Positions 28,077-36,837 of a DNA stretch of 64,000 bases are shown one piece after another; the stretch's first letter is position 1, and the number at the start of each line of letters is the position of its first letter. The DNA comes from JAFALK01 sp042701975. Its GTDB lineage: Bacteria > Pseudomonadota > Gammaproteobacteria > Burkholderiales > Burkholderiaceae_C. The notes beneath the pieces are model-generated. The model searched no databases. It worked only from the letters and a program-made list of their open reading frames with translations, and was not told the origin of the DNA. The position numbers and the translations under genes are program-made. The stretch is from positions 3,658,001 through 3,722,000 of the forward strand of contig CP170561.1 in assembly GCA_042701975.1 (NCBI GenBank), in the 5' to 3' direction.

Positions 28077-29030
28077 ATGCACCGATACCTGCGCCACGGG
28101 CTGCTGAACGCCAGCCTGAGCGCCAGCCTGGCCCTGCTCGGCACCGCGGCCCAAGCCGGCGAGATCGCCGTCATCGTCAAGACCACCAACTCCACCTTCT
28201 GGCAGAACGTCAACAAGGGCGCCGAGGCCGGCATCAAGGAGGTCCCGGGCCACACGATGACCTTCTCCGGCCCGGCCAGCGAATCGGCGATCGCCGACCA
28301 GGTCAACCTCGTCGAGAACGCGATCAACCGCAAGGTCGCTGGCATCGTGCTCGCGCCGTCCGACCCCGATGCCCTCGTTCCCGTCATCAAGAAGGCCTGG
28401 GAGGCCCGCATCCCAGTCGTGCTGATCGACTCCCAGGTTTCGGAGGCCGGCAAGTCCTACTACCAGTCCTTCCTGACGACGGACAACCGCGCTGCCGGCG
28501 AGCTCTGCGCCAAGGAACTGATCGCCAAGATCGGCACCACCGGCAAGGTGGCCATCATGTCCTATGTCGCCGGAGCGGGCTCAGAGGTTGGCCGCGTCGG
28601 CGCCTTCACGAGCTACCTGAAAGCCAACTCCAAGCTGGAGATCATCGGGCCCTTCTATTCGCAATCGCAGATGGCGACGGCGCTGAACCAGACCACCGAC
28701 GTGCTCGCCGCCCACCGCGACCTCAAGGGCATCTTCGGCGCCAACGAGCCGACCGCCGTGGGCATGGGCCGGGCGCTCGTGCAGAGCGGGCGCGCCGGCA
28801 AGGTGGTTGCGGTCGGCTTCGACGGCAACCAGGATCTGCAGAAGTTCGTCGATGACGGCACGCTCGCCGGCATCGCCGTACAGGGCTCTTTCCAGATGGG
28901 CTATCTCGGCGTCAAGACCATCCAGGAGCTGCTGCAAAAGAAGCCGGTTCCCAAGTTCCGCGACACCGGCGTGGTCTGGGTCACCAAGTCCAGCCTGCGT
29001 TCGCCCGAGGCCAAGGCGGTTCTGTACTGA
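28077..29030 (+). CDS. Periplasmic sugar-binding protein, probable L-fucose importer component
   Basis: 317 residues. The start has a good ribosome-binding site (GAGGAGA) and a signal peptide ending TAAQA. The mature protein is a RbsB-like type-I binding fold: EIAVIVKTTNSTFWQNVNKGAEAG, IVLAPSDPDALVPVI, IPVVLIDSQV and GIFGANEPTAVGMGRAL. It lies 28 bases after the permease and 25 before the fucose dehydrogenase, so ligand assignment to L-fucose or L-galactose is by context. Confidence 0.88.
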   Translation: MHRYLRHGLLNASLSASLALLGTAAQAGEIAVIVKTTNSTFWQNVNKGAEAGIKEVPGHTMTFSGPASESAIADQVNLVENAINRKVAGIVLAPSDPDALVPVIKKAWEARIPVVLIDSQVSEAGKSYYQSFLTTDNRAAGELCAKELIAKIGTTGKVAIMSYVAGAGSEVGRVGAFTSYLKANSKLEIIGPFYSQSQMATALNQTTDVLAAHRDLKGIFGANEPTAVGMGRALVQSGRAGKVVAVGFDGNQDLQKFVDDGTLAGIAVQGSFQMGYLGVKTIQELLQKKPVPKFRDTGVVWVTKSSLRSPEAKAVLY

Positions 29031-29055
29031 TCCAGCTCATCGACGGAATTCGCCC

Positions 29056-30087
29056 ATGCGCATGAACCCACGCCACACCCGGCGCCTCGCCGGCAGCGAC
29101 CTCCAGCTGAGCGCGCTGGGCCTCGGCGCGGCCGCGCTGGCCGGCCTGTACGAGGCCGTGGACGACGCCACTGCGCAGGCGACGCTGCAGGCAGCATGGG
29201 ACCAGAACCTGCGCTACATCGACACCGCTCCTTTCTACGGCTACACGCGCAGCGAGCAGCGCCTGGGCCGCTTCCTGGCCGGCCGACCGCGCGAGAGTTT
29301 CGTGCTGTCCACCAAGGTCGGCCGCCTGATGCAGCCCGATGCCACCGTGAAAGCCGGCAGTGACGGATGGGCCGATCCCCTGCCCTTCCGTCCCGTCTTC
29401 GACTACAGCCACAGCGGCGTATTGCGGTCCTTCGAGGACAGCCTGCGGCGCCTGCAACTCGAACGCATCGACATGCTGCTGGTGCATGACATCGGCCGGC
29501 TGACGCACGGCGAGCGCCACGACCTGCACTGGCGAGACCTGACTGAAGGTGGCGGCTTCAAGGCGCTCGAGGAGTTGCGCAGCCAGGGTCTGGTGCGGGC
29601 CATCGGACTGGGCGTCAACGAATGGGAAGTTGCGCAGGATGCGCTCGGCGCCGCGCCTCTGGATTGCGTGCTGCTGGCCGGCCGCTACACCTTGCTAGAA
29701 CAGGGTGCGCTCGGCTTTCTCGATCGCTGTGCCGCGTCCGACGTGAGCGTCATGATCGGTGGCCCGTTCAATTCCGGTCTTCTGGCCGGGCAGGCCAAAT
29801 ACGACTACGGCAGCGTGCCGCCCCAGGTCCTGCGCCATGCCGAGGCGCTGGCCGTCACCTGCGCCGAGTTCGACACACCGCTGCAGGCCGCGGCCCTGCA
29901 GTTCCCGCTCGCGCATCCGGCCGTTGCCAGCGTACTGTCGGGCGTGAGAACCCCTGCCCAGGTCGCTGCGAACGCCGCCTGGATCGACCAGCCGATTCCG
30001 GACGAGCTCTGGCTGGCCCTGCGCGAGCGCGGCTTGCTGCAAGCGAGCGTTCCTCTGCCAGGGCGCAGCGGCAAGGGGGCTGAATGA
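29056..30087 (+). CDS. Aldo/keto reductase, probable L-fucose dehydrogenase
   Basis: 343 residues, cytoplasmic (beta/alpha)8 aldo/keto reductase. Visible: GLGAAALAGLY near the N-terminus, catalytic Asp and Tyr in YIDTAPFYGYTRSEQRLG (TAPxYG signature), FVLSTKVGRL, and His in LLVHDIG. The subgroup is called D-threo-aldose or L-fucose dehydrogenase and oxidises L-fucose (also L-galactose and D-arabinose) to the 1,5-lactone. The next gene encodes the matching lactonase in an ATGA overlap, which strongly supports the role. The start could also be the ATG at 29062. Confidence 0.88.
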   Translation: MRMNPRHTRRLAGSDLQLSALGLGAAALAGLYEAVDDATAQATLQAAWDQNLRYIDTAPFYGYTRSEQRLGRFLAGRPRESFVLSTKVGRLMQPDATVKAGSDGWADPLPFRPVFDYSHSGVLRSFEDSLRRLQLERIDMLLVHDIGRLTHGERHDLHWRDLTEGGGFKALEELRSQGLVRAIGLGVNEWEVAQDALGAAPLDCVLLAGRYTLLEQGALGFLDRCAASDVSVMIGGPFNSGLLAGQAKYDYGSVPPQVLRHAEALAVTCAEFDTPLQAAALQFPLAHPAVASVLSGVRTPAQVAANAAWIDQPIPDELWLALRERGLLQASVPLPGRSGKGAE

Positions 30088-30929
30088 GGGTCGATGCGCA
30101 TCAGCATTTCTGGCGCTTGGCCGACCGCGAGGGCCAATGGCCGCCGGCCTCTTTGCACGCCATCCACCGCGACTTCGGCCCCGGGGACCTGGCACCGCAT
30201 CTGCAAGCCGCCGGCATCGACGCCACCGTGCTCGTGCAATCCCTGCCAAGCAGGGTCGACACGGACTGGATGTTGTCGGTTGCAGCGTCCACGCCCTGGG
30301 TGCGGGGCGTCGTCGGCTGGGTGGACTTCAAGGCCGCGGACGTGGTTGCGCAAATCGACGTGCTGGCCGCGAATCCGCTGCTGAAGGGCCTGCGCCCGAT
30401 GCTGCAGGACCTGCCGGACGACGATTGGATCGCCGATCCGGCCTGCGACGCCGCCGCCCAGGCCATGCAACGCCACGGTCTCGTCTTCGATGCCCTTGTG
30501 CTGCCGCGCCAGTTGAGCGGTCTGCTGCGCTTCGCGTCTCGCCATCCGGGGCTGAGCCTGGTCATCGACCACGCCGCCAAGCCCCTCATTGCGCGGGGCG
30601 AGATGGAGCCTTGGCGCAGCGACATCGCCGCCCTCGCCGTTCTGCCGCGGGTGCATTGCAAGTTCTCCGGGCTGCTGACCGAGGCCGGTGAGCGCAGCGA
30701 CATCGCAGCACTGCGCCCCTATGTGCAGACGCTCTGGGAGCTCTTCGGGCCCAGACGGCTGCTGTGGGGCAGCGACTGGCCGGTGCTGCGCCTGGCCACC
30801 GACTACGCCGACTGGTGGCAACTCGCCCACGACCTGGCCGACCAACTCCAACCGCGTCCACGGCAGGACGACCTCCTTGCGCTCTTCGGAGGCAATGCCG
30901 TTCGCCTCTACCACCTCGACCCATGCTGA
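30084..30929 (+). CDS. Amidohydrolase-family L-fucono-1,5-lactonase
   Basis: 281 residues, cog3618-type amidohydrolase. The N-terminal RVDAHQHFWRL carries the HxH metal motif; LVIDHAAKP and LLWGSDWPV supply the later His and Asp ligands. Enzymes of this group hydrolyse L-fucono-1,5-lactone (also L-galactonolactone). Coupled to the L-fucose dehydrogenase by an ATGA overlap and to the next dehydrogenase by a 7-base overlap, it gives L-fuconate for fucD. Confidence 0.88.
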   Translation: MRVDAHQHFWRLADREGQWPPASLHAIHRDFGPGDLAPHLQAAGIDATVLVQSLPSRVDTDWMLSVAASTPWVRGVVGWVDFKAADVVAQIDVLAANPLLKGLRPMLQDLPDDDWIADPACDAAAQAMQRHGLVFDALVLPRQLSGLLRFASRHPGLSLVIDHAAKPLIARGEMEPWRSDIAALAVLPRVHCKFSGLLTEAGERSDIAALRPYVQTLWELFGPRRLLWGSDWPVLRLATDYADWWQLAHDLADQLQPRPRQDDLLALFGGNAVRLYHLDPC

Positions 30930-31933
30930 CCGTCACTTGCGAATCCCCAGGCACTCTTCTTGCCCATGATCGGCCCCGTCCCGAACGCAAGCGCGGCGAG
31001 GTGCTGCTGCGCGTGAAGCGGGTGGGCGTCTGCGGCACCGACCTGCACATCTTCACCGGCCACCAGCCCTATCTGAGCTATCCGCGCGTGATGGGCCATG
31101 AGCTGTCCGGCATCGTCGAAGAGGCGGACGCCGACAGCGGTCTGCAGGCAGACCAACAGGTCTACGTGATGCCCTATCTGTCCTGCGGCGAATGCATCGC
31201 CTGCCGCCAGGGCAAGACCAACTGCTGCGTGCGCATCCAGGTGCTCGGCGTGCACCGCGACGGCGCCTTCACCGAGTACGTCAGCGTGCCGCAGCGCTTC
31301 GTCGGCAAGGCCGACGGCATCACGCTCGATCAGGCCGCGATGCTCGAGTTCCTCGCCATCGGCGCCCATGCGGTGCGCCGCGCCAACGTGGCGGCCGGCG
31401 ACCGCGTGCTGGTGGTGGGCGCTGGCCCGATCGGCCTGGGAACGATGATCTTCGCCAGGCTGCGCGGCGCCGTCGTCACCGCCATTGACGGCCGCCAGGG
31501 CCGGCTGGATTTCGCGCTGCAGCACGCCGGCGCAACGTCGGCCGTCGCCGTTGGTGAAAGCGACGAGGCCGAGCTGTCTCGGCTCACCGATGGCGAGTTC
31601 TTCGACGTGGTCTTCGACGCCACCGGCAACGCCGCGGCCATGGAGCGGGGATTCCGCTTCGTCGCCCATGGCGGGCGCTACGTGCTGGTTTCCATCGTGC
31701 AGGGCGACATCCGCTTCTCCGACCCCGAGTTCCACAAGCGCGAGGCCACGCTGCTCAGCAGCCGCAATGCAACGACCGAAGACTTCGAGACGGTCATGGC
31801 GGCCATGCGCGCCGGTCAGGTGCCGCACGCCGCCCTCGCCACCCACCGGCTCGCGCTGGCCGACGTGCCGGGCTCCTTTGCGCGCCTGCTCGATCCTGCC
31901 GAAGGCGTCATCAAGGCCATCATCGAGTGCTGA
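30923..31933 (+). CDS. Zinc alcohol dehydrogenase, L-galactonate-5-dehydrogenase-like
   Basis: 336 residues, medium-chain dehydrogenase with catalytic zinc site (VGVCGTDLH, VMGHELSG), structural-zinc cysteines (CGECIACRQGKTNCC) and NAD-binding VVGAGPIGLGTM. It is especially like E. coli LgoD/YjjN: the run FSDPEFHKREATLLSSRNAT and the GVHRDGAFTEYVSVP loop match. LgoD oxidises L-galactonate to D-tagaturonate. In this operon it could handle L-galactonate made from L-galactose by the fucose dehydrogenase and lactonase, or act on L-fuconate as a side route. Substrate is inferred. Confidence 0.8.
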   Translation: MLTVTCESPGTLLAHDRPRPERKRGEVLLRVKRVGVCGTDLHIFTGHQPYLSYPRVMGHELSGIVEEADADSGLQADQQVYVMPYLSCGECIACRQGKTNCCVRIQVLGVHRDGAFTEYVSVPQRFVGKADGITLDQAAMLEFLAIGAHAVRRANVAAGDRVLVVGAGPIGLGTMIFARLRGAVVTAIDGRQGRLDFALQHAGATSAVAVGESDEAELSRLTDGEFFDVVFDATGNAAAMERGFRFVAHGGRYVLVSIVQGDIRFSDPEFHKREATLLSSRNATTEDFETVMAAMRAGQVPHAALATHRLALADVPGSFARLLDPAEGVIKAIIEC

Positions 31934-31941
31934 GCGAAGCG

Positions 31942-33072
31942 ATGTCCTCCGGCTATCCCATCCTGCAGTTCGGCACCAGCCGCTTCCTCCAAGCCCACGT
32001 CGATCTCTTCGTCAGCGAAGCCGACGAAACCGGTGAAGCCCTGGGTGGCATCACCGTGGTTCAGGGCACGGACAACCCGATCAGCACGCGGCGCACCCTG
32101 GCGCTGGCACGCAGCGAAGGCTATGAAGTCATCGTGCGAGGCCTGAGCGGAGGCCAGCCGGTGGAGATGCGAAAGACCTGCCGTTCGGTGCGCGAGGCCC
32201 TGCATGCCCGCGCGGACTGGCGCGCGGTGCGGGAACGCGTGCGCGGTCCGGTGCAGATCATCGTTTCCAACACGGGCGACAGCGGCTGGGCCGTCGCAGC
32301 CGAAGACGGTGCGGAACTGCTGTCGGCAGCGGCCCCGGCTCCGGCATCGTTCCCGGCCCGGCTGCTCGTGCTGCTGCACGACCGCTGGCTGTCCAAGCCA
32401 GCCGCCGAGCTGACCCTGCTGCCCTGCGAGCTGGTGTCGCGCAACGGAGCGGCGCTGCGCGAGCTCGTCGTCACGCTGGGCGCCGCATGGCACTGCCCGC
32501 CGGCATTCCTGGACTGGCTGCGCGGGCACGTCGTCTGGGCCAACTCGCTCGTGGACCGCATCGTCTCCGAAGCCCTGGAGCCGGCCGGCGCCGTGGCCGA
32601 GCCCTATGCGCTGTGGGCGGTGGAAGCCCAGCCGCGCCTGCAACTGCCCTGCAGCCATCCGGCCATCGTGCTGACCGACGAGCTGAGCCGCCACGAGCGG
32701 CTCAAGCTCTTCCTGCTCAACCTGGGGCACACGCTGCTGGCCGAGCAGTGGATGCGCGGGCGGCTCGCGCCAGGAATGACGGTGCTGCAGGCCATGCACG
32801 ACACGGCGCTGCGCCAGCCGCTGGAGCAGGCCTGGCAGCATGAGGTGCTGCCCGTGTTCGACGCCCTGGGCCAGGGCGACGAGGCCCGCGCCTATCTCGC
32901 CGGCCTCCGCGACCGCCTGCTCAACCCCTTCCTGGTCCACCGCCTCTCCGACATCGCACAGAACCACGCGCTGAAGAAGGCACGGCGCATCCAGCCGGTG
33001 GTGGAACTCGCCCAGCTCTACACGCCATCGCTGCACCAGCCACTGCTGAAGGCCGCCTTGGCCACCCATTGA
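31942..33072 (+). CDS. Mannitol-dehydrogenase-family oxidoreductase, tagaturonate-reductase-like
   Basis: 376 residues from the ATG at 31942 (GTG 31927 overlapping the upstream stop is an alternative). The N-terminus ILQFGTSRFLQAHVD matches the NAD-binding start of UxaB/UxuB-type enzymes; KLFLLNLGHTLLAEQW and the NHALKKARRIQPVVELA end fit the C-terminal domain. It is about 100 residues shorter than E. coli UxaB. UxaB reduces D-tagaturonate to D-altronate, the step after LgoD, so the two genes together suggest an L-galactonate branch. Altronate dehydratase is not in the window. Confidence 0.75.
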   Translation: MSSGYPILQFGTSRFLQAHVDLFVSEADETGEALGGITVVQGTDNPISTRRTLALARSEGYEVIVRGLSGGQPVEMRKTCRSVREALHARADWRAVRERVRGPVQIIVSNTGDSGWAVAAEDGAELLSAAAPAPASFPARLLVLLHDRWLSKPAAELTLLPCELVSRNGAALRELVVTLGAAWHCPPAFLDWLRGHVVWANSLVDRIVSEALEPAGAVAEPYALWAVEAQPRLQLPCSHPAIVLTDELSRHERLKLFLLNLGHTLLAEQWMRGRLAPGMTVLQAMHDTALRQPLEQAWQHEVLPVFDALGQGDEARAYLAGLRDRLLNPFLVHRLSDIAQNHALKKARRIQPVVELAQLYTPSLHQPLLKAALATH

Positions 33073-33085
33073 TCAAGGAATACGC

Positions 33086-33415
33086 ATGCAACGCATGGGC
33101 ATGGTCATCGGTATCGCGCCGGAACACATCGTCGAATACAAGCGGCTGCATGCCGCAGTCTGGCCGGCCGTGCTGGCTCGCCTGGCGCTCTCGAACATCC
33201 GCAACTACAGCATCTTCCTGCGCGAGCCGGAGTGCCTGCTGTTCGGCTGCTGGGAGTACCACGGCAGCGATTTCGAAGCCGACATGGCGGCCATCGCCGC
33301 CGACCCGGAGACCCAGCGCTGGTGGACCTTCTGCGGCCCTTGCCAACGCCCTCTCGCCACGCGCGCGCCTGGCGAGTATTGGGCGTCGATGGAGTGCGTC
33401 TTTCACGTCGATTGA
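33086..33415 (+). CDS. L-rhamnose/L-fucose mutarotase family protein
   Basis: 109 residues of the RhaM-like (DUF718) fold: RMGMVIGIAPEHIVEYKRLHAAVWP, SNIRNYSIFLRE, LFGCWEYHG and a Trp-rich CxxW end. These small enzymes interconvert anomers of 6-deoxy-sugars; members in fucose clusters supply the form used by L-fucose dehydrogenase. AAGGAA lies five bases before the start. Last gene of the operon that begins at the second ABC transporter; its stop codon lies inside a palindrome that starts the next control region. Confidence 0.85.
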   Translation: MQRMGMVIGIAPEHIVEYKRLHAAVWPAVLARLALSNIRNYSIFLREPECLLFGCWEYHGSDFEADMAAIAADPETQRWWTFCGPCQRPLATRAPGEYWASMECVFHVD

Positions 33416-33499
33416 CCAAATTTGGTCATACCAAATGTAACAGTCCGCAGGCAACAATGCCAGATTGTCAGGTGAAACATTAGACTTTGGTATTACCAA
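33414..33499. promoter_or_regulatory. FadR-type operators before the GH74 gene
   Basis: TTGGTCATACCAA at 33422-33434 and TTGGTATTACCAA at 33487-33499, centres 65 bp apart. The first overlaps a separate perfect 14-bp palindrome, GACCAAATTTGGTC (33414-33427), which touches the stop codon of the mutarotase gene. The second ends 18 bases before the GH74 start. Confidence 0.75.
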
Positions 33500-33517
33500 T
33501 TAACCAAAGACCAAAGC

Positions 33518-35800
33518 ATGGACACCACGAGGCGCGCGGCGACGCTTTCCGCTCTTTCCCTGATCTTGACCGCCTGTGGCGGCGGCGGAGGCAGCAGTGG
33601 TGGCAGCAGCCCAGCGCCGGCCCCGACGCCGGGTTCGCCGACTCCCCCGCCCCCGCCCTCGTCGTCAACACCTCCCCCACCGCCCCCGCCTCCCGCGTCC
33701 AGCAACGGCTATCGCTGGGGCACGGTCGCCATGGGCGGCGGCGGATTCGTGACGGCCGTGCTCCCGAGCCGCACGCAACAGCACCTCTTCTATGCGCGCA
33801 CCGACGTCGGCGGCGCCTACCGCTGGAACGACGCCACGGGCCGATGGGTGCCGCTGCTCGACTTCTTGTCGGAAGACGATGTGGGCCTGATGGGCACCGA
33901 GTCGTTCGCCCTGGATCCCAAGGACTCCGCGGTGTTGTACGTGCTGGCCGGCACGCCCTACTTCAGCAATGGCAAGTCGGTCGTGATGCGCTCGACGGAC
34001 TACGGCGCCACGTTCTCGCGCATCACCGACGTGAGCGCGCAGTTCCACGTCAATGGCAACGGCATGGGGCGCGGCAACGGCGAGAAGCTGCAGGTCGATC
34101 CGGGCAACAGCAACATCCTCTACGTCGGCTCGCGCGACAACGGCCTGTTCAAGAGCACCGACGCCGGCGCAAGCTTTTCGCGCCTGGCCGCGCTGCCGGT
34201 CACCACCACGCCCAACGAGGCCGGCATCAGCTTCGTGCTGCTCGATCCCACCAGCGTGGTCAACGGCGCGGCCCAGCGCATTCTTGTCGGCGTGTCGCGC
34301 TATGGCTCCGTCGGCCCGAACCTCTACCGCAGCGACGACGCCGGTGCCACGTTCGTGCCGGTGGCGAACGCGCCAAGCGCCTACATGCCGCAGCGCGCCG
34401 TGCTGGCCAGCGACGGCAATGTGCTCGTCACCTACGGCAACGGTGCCGGCCCGCACGGCCATTGGGCTCAGCCCGAGCCCATGGATGCCGGCCAGGTGTG
34501 GAAGTACAAGGTCTCAAACGGCACCTGGACGAATGCAACGCCGGCCGGCATCAACCGCGCGTTCTCCGGCGTGACGGTGGACCCCAAGAACCCGCAGCGC
34601 ATGCTGGTCTCGACGATCAACACCTACATGCAGCAAGGCAACAACTGGGGGGACCAGTTCTTCCTCAGCACGGATGGCGGCACCAGCTGGACCAACATCG
34701 TCCAGCGCGGTTTCACGCTGAATACGGATGGCGTGACCTGGATCGCGGAGAACGCCATCCACTGGGCCAGCAGCATCGAGTTCGATCCCTTCGACAGCCA
34801 GTCGGCCTGGGTGACCTCGGGCAATGGCCTCTTCCGCACCAGCAATATCGACGCCACACCCACCACCTGGACGTTTGCGGTCAGAGGCCTGGAAGAAACC
34901 GTTGCCCTGAACCTGGTCAGCGTGTCCGGCGGCCCGCTGCTGTCGGCCATCGGTGACTACGACGGCTTCCGCCATACCAACATCGATGCGTACTCACCCA
35001 TCCACACACCGCGCCTGGGGGCCACCACCGGGATGACGGTCGCGGCCGGCAACACGTCGGTCGTCGTGCGGGCGGGGACGGGCAAGATGTACCGCTCGGC
35101 CGACTCCGGCCAGACCTGGACGGCCGTGGCGGCACAGGCGACGACCTGGCTGGTGACCTTGTCGGCCGATGGCCTCACGCTGCTGCACACCACGACCGAC
35201 GCCAACAACGTGGCCATCACCTACCGGTCCACCGACTTCACCAGCGCCAGTCCCACCTGGACCACCGTGTCCGGCCTGGGCGGCACAGCCGCGCGCCCCA
35301 TCGCCGACCCGATCAAGGCCGCCAAGTTCTACGGCTACGACAGCCAGACCGGCCAGGTGCTGGTCAGCACCAACGCCGGCGTGAGCTTCAGCGCGGCAGC
35401 CACCCTGCCCACCGGTGGCTTCCCCGTGCTACGCGCGGCACCTGGGCGCGAGGGCGACGTCTGGGTCGCCCTGGGTTCGGGAGGCCTGACGCGCTCGACC
35501 GACTCTGGCACCTCCTTCAACGCGATCGCCAACGTCAGCTATTGCGGTGCCGTCGGCTTTGGCAAGACGATGAGCGGCGCGAGCTATCCCACCGTCTTCA
35601 TCTGGGGTGTGGCCGGCGGCGGCAAGCGCGGCCTGTACCGTTCCAGCGATGCAGGCGCGAGCTGGACCCGCATCAATGACGACGCCCACCAGTTCGGCGG
35701 GCCGGGCAACGGCCAGTTCGTGGTCGGCGACATGAACACCGAGGGCGTGGTCTACATGAGCACGGTGGGCCGCGGCGTCGTGTACGGCGCACCCAACTGA
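33518..35800 (+). CDS. GH74 endo-xyloglucanase lipoprotein
   Basis: 760 residues. Lipoprotein signal with lipobox L-T-A-C (Cys20), then poly-Gly/Ser and a Pro-rich linker to about 62, so it is probably displayed on the outer membrane. The rest is a double seven-bladed GH74 propeller with many Asp-box-like repeats (STDGGTSW, SADSGQTW, SSDAGASW). Catalytic candidates are Asp96 in YARTDVGGAYRWN and Asp423 in SIEFDPFDS, matching the two family Asp residues. GH74 enzymes cut the xyloglucan backbone, which is the best evidence for the substrate of this locus. Single-gene unit with its own operators, ending at a convergent terminator. Confidence 0.92.
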   Translation: MDTTRRAATLSALSLILTACGGGGGSSGGSSPAPAPTPGSPTPPPPPSSSTPPPPPPPPASSNGYRWGTVAMGGGGFVTAVLPSRTQQHLFYARTDVGGAYRWNDATGRWVPLLDFLSEDDVGLMGTESFALDPKDSAVLYVLAGTPYFSNGKSVVMRSTDYGATFSRITDVSAQFHVNGNGMGRGNGEKLQVDPGNSNILYVGSRDNGLFKSTDAGASFSRLAALPVTTTPNEAGISFVLLDPTSVVNGAAQRILVGVSRYGSVGPNLYRSDDAGATFVPVANAPSAYMPQRAVLASDGNVLVTYGNGAGPHGHWAQPEPMDAGQVWKYKVSNGTWTNATPAGINRAFSGVTVDPKNPQRMLVSTINTYMQQGNNWGDQFFLSTDGGTSWTNIVQRGFTLNTDGVTWIAENAIHWASSIEFDPFDSQSAWVTSGNGLFRTSNIDATPTTWTFAVRGLEETVALNLVSVSGGPLLSAIGDYDGFRHTNIDAYSPIHTPRLGATTGMTVAAGNTSVVVRAGTGKMYRSADSGQTWTAVAAQATTWLVTLSADGLTLLHTTTDANNVAITYRSTDFTSASPTWTTVSGLGGTAARPIADPIKAAKFYGYDSQTGQVLVSTNAGVSFSAAATLPTGGFPVLRAAPGREGDVWVALGSGGLTRSTDSGTSFNAIANVSYCGAVGFGKTMSGASYPTVFIWGVAGGGKRGLYRSSDAGASWTRINDDAHQFGGPGNGQFVVGDMNTEGVVYMSTVGRGVVYGAPN

Positions 35801-35823
35801 AGCCGCCCCGCGTCGCCAACTCT

Positions 35824-35844
35824 CAGCGCTGACCTTCAGCGCTG
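35824..35844. terminator. Bidirectional hairpin between convergent genes
   Basis: CAGCGCTG, five bases (ACCTT), CAGCGCTG. The unit is self-palindromic and forms an 8-bp stem on either strand. It lies 23 bases after the GH74 stop and overlaps the stop region of the minus-strand TonB-PA14 gene. No T-run. Confidence 0.45.
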
Positions 35845-36789
35845 ACCCTGCTCGGCGGCCGCCGGCGGTCTGCCCAGCAGTCGGCGCGGGAGGGGCTGGT
35901 AGTCGGCCTCTCCCGGCTTCTTCCACCCAAGCATCAGCGCGCCGTCGCCAGGCCCCTGGAAATAGCGGACGCGCACAAGGTGGACGCCCTTGCTCAGGTT
36001 CACCGTTTCCATCAAGGCCTCTGGCGTGTGGAGACCGTCGTTGTCGATGACGCGCGCGTCGTCCACGTAGAGAACGGCGCCGTCGTCGCTCAGCAGCATG
36101 AAGTCACGCGGCCCGTCCTGCGGCACGTTGAGGGTGAAGCGGATGTCCAGCCCGTACCACTCGCTGAGATCCAGCCCCGCAATGCCCAGCCCCATGTTGC
36201 GCGGCGCGAAGTTCAGCTGCGCCAGGCAGACGGTGCGCATGGGCTTGCGCCGGTTCATCTCGTTGACGGAAGTGGCGCGCGGGCTCAAGCGGTACACCTC
36301 GGCCACCATCATGCGGTCCGGCGCGTCGGCACAGTCCTCGACCAGCCGGGTGCTGCCCACGGCACTGGCGGCGGGAGCCGCGGCAGCGACTGCAGCCGTC
36401 CCGACGCCCGCGGTCGGCGCCGGCGCGGGGGCGGCCAACGGCGACGGCGCCACGGGCTGAGCGGCCGGAACAGGTTGCGGGATGTCCACCACGACGGGCG
36501 GAGGCTCGGTGATGGGTGGCAGGCCGGGCGACGCGAGCTCCGGCTTGGGCGCAAGCACCGGCGGCGCCTCGAGAGGCTTGGGCTGTTCCTTGGCAGGGAC
36601 GAGGCTCACGTCCATGCTGCGCGGTTCGGGCGACGGCGCTCGAGAACGCCAGCTCAGCACCGCTGCCAGCAGCAGCAGATGGACGAGCACGGTGATGAAC
36701 AGGCCGTAGCCCTTGGAGCCTTCGCGCCATTGCAAAGGAGTCGGGGGGGAGGCCTCCGCGAGAGCGGGAGGGCCGAAGGGAGCGTTCAT
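35836..36789 (-). CDS. TonB-like inner-membrane anchor with C-terminal PA14 domain
   Basis: 317 residues. A short cytoplasmic N-terminus is followed by one membrane helix (28-47, GYGLFITVLVHLLLLAAVLSW) with His37 preceded by a T-V-L-V stretch, the same place as the essential SxxxH His of TonB that couples to ExbB/ExbD. Residues 50-145 are a Pro/Ala-rich periplasmic spacer. Instead of the TonB C-terminal domain, residues about 160-295 form a PA14 domain (FMLLSDDGAVLYVDD, ARVIDNDG, VNLSKGVHLVRVRYFQG). PA14 domains bind glycans in many glycosidases and adhesins. It is the last gene of the receptor operon. It may be a force-transducing or sensing partner for the TonB receptor; function is unknown. 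Confidence 0.85.
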   Translation of the reverse strand: MNAPFGPPALAEASPPTPLQWREGSKGYGLFITVLVHLLLLAAVLSWRSRAPSPEPRSMDVSLVPAKEQPKPLEAPPVLAPKPELASPGLPPITEPPPVVVDIPQPVPAAQPVAPSPLAAPAPAPTAGVGTAAVAAAAPAASAVGSTRLVEDCADAPDRMMVAEVYRLSPRATSVNEMNRRKPMRTVCLAQLNFAPRNMGLGIAGLDLSEWYGLDIRFTLNVPQDGPRDFMLLSDDGAVLYVDDARVIDNDGLHTPEALMETVNLSKGVHLVRVRYFQGPGDGALMLGWKKPGEADYQPLPRRLLGRPPAAAEQGQR

Positions 36790-36837
36790 GGAAATCGGGA
36801 TCGAAAACGGAATCGGAAACGGAAAGGGGCCGGCGAG

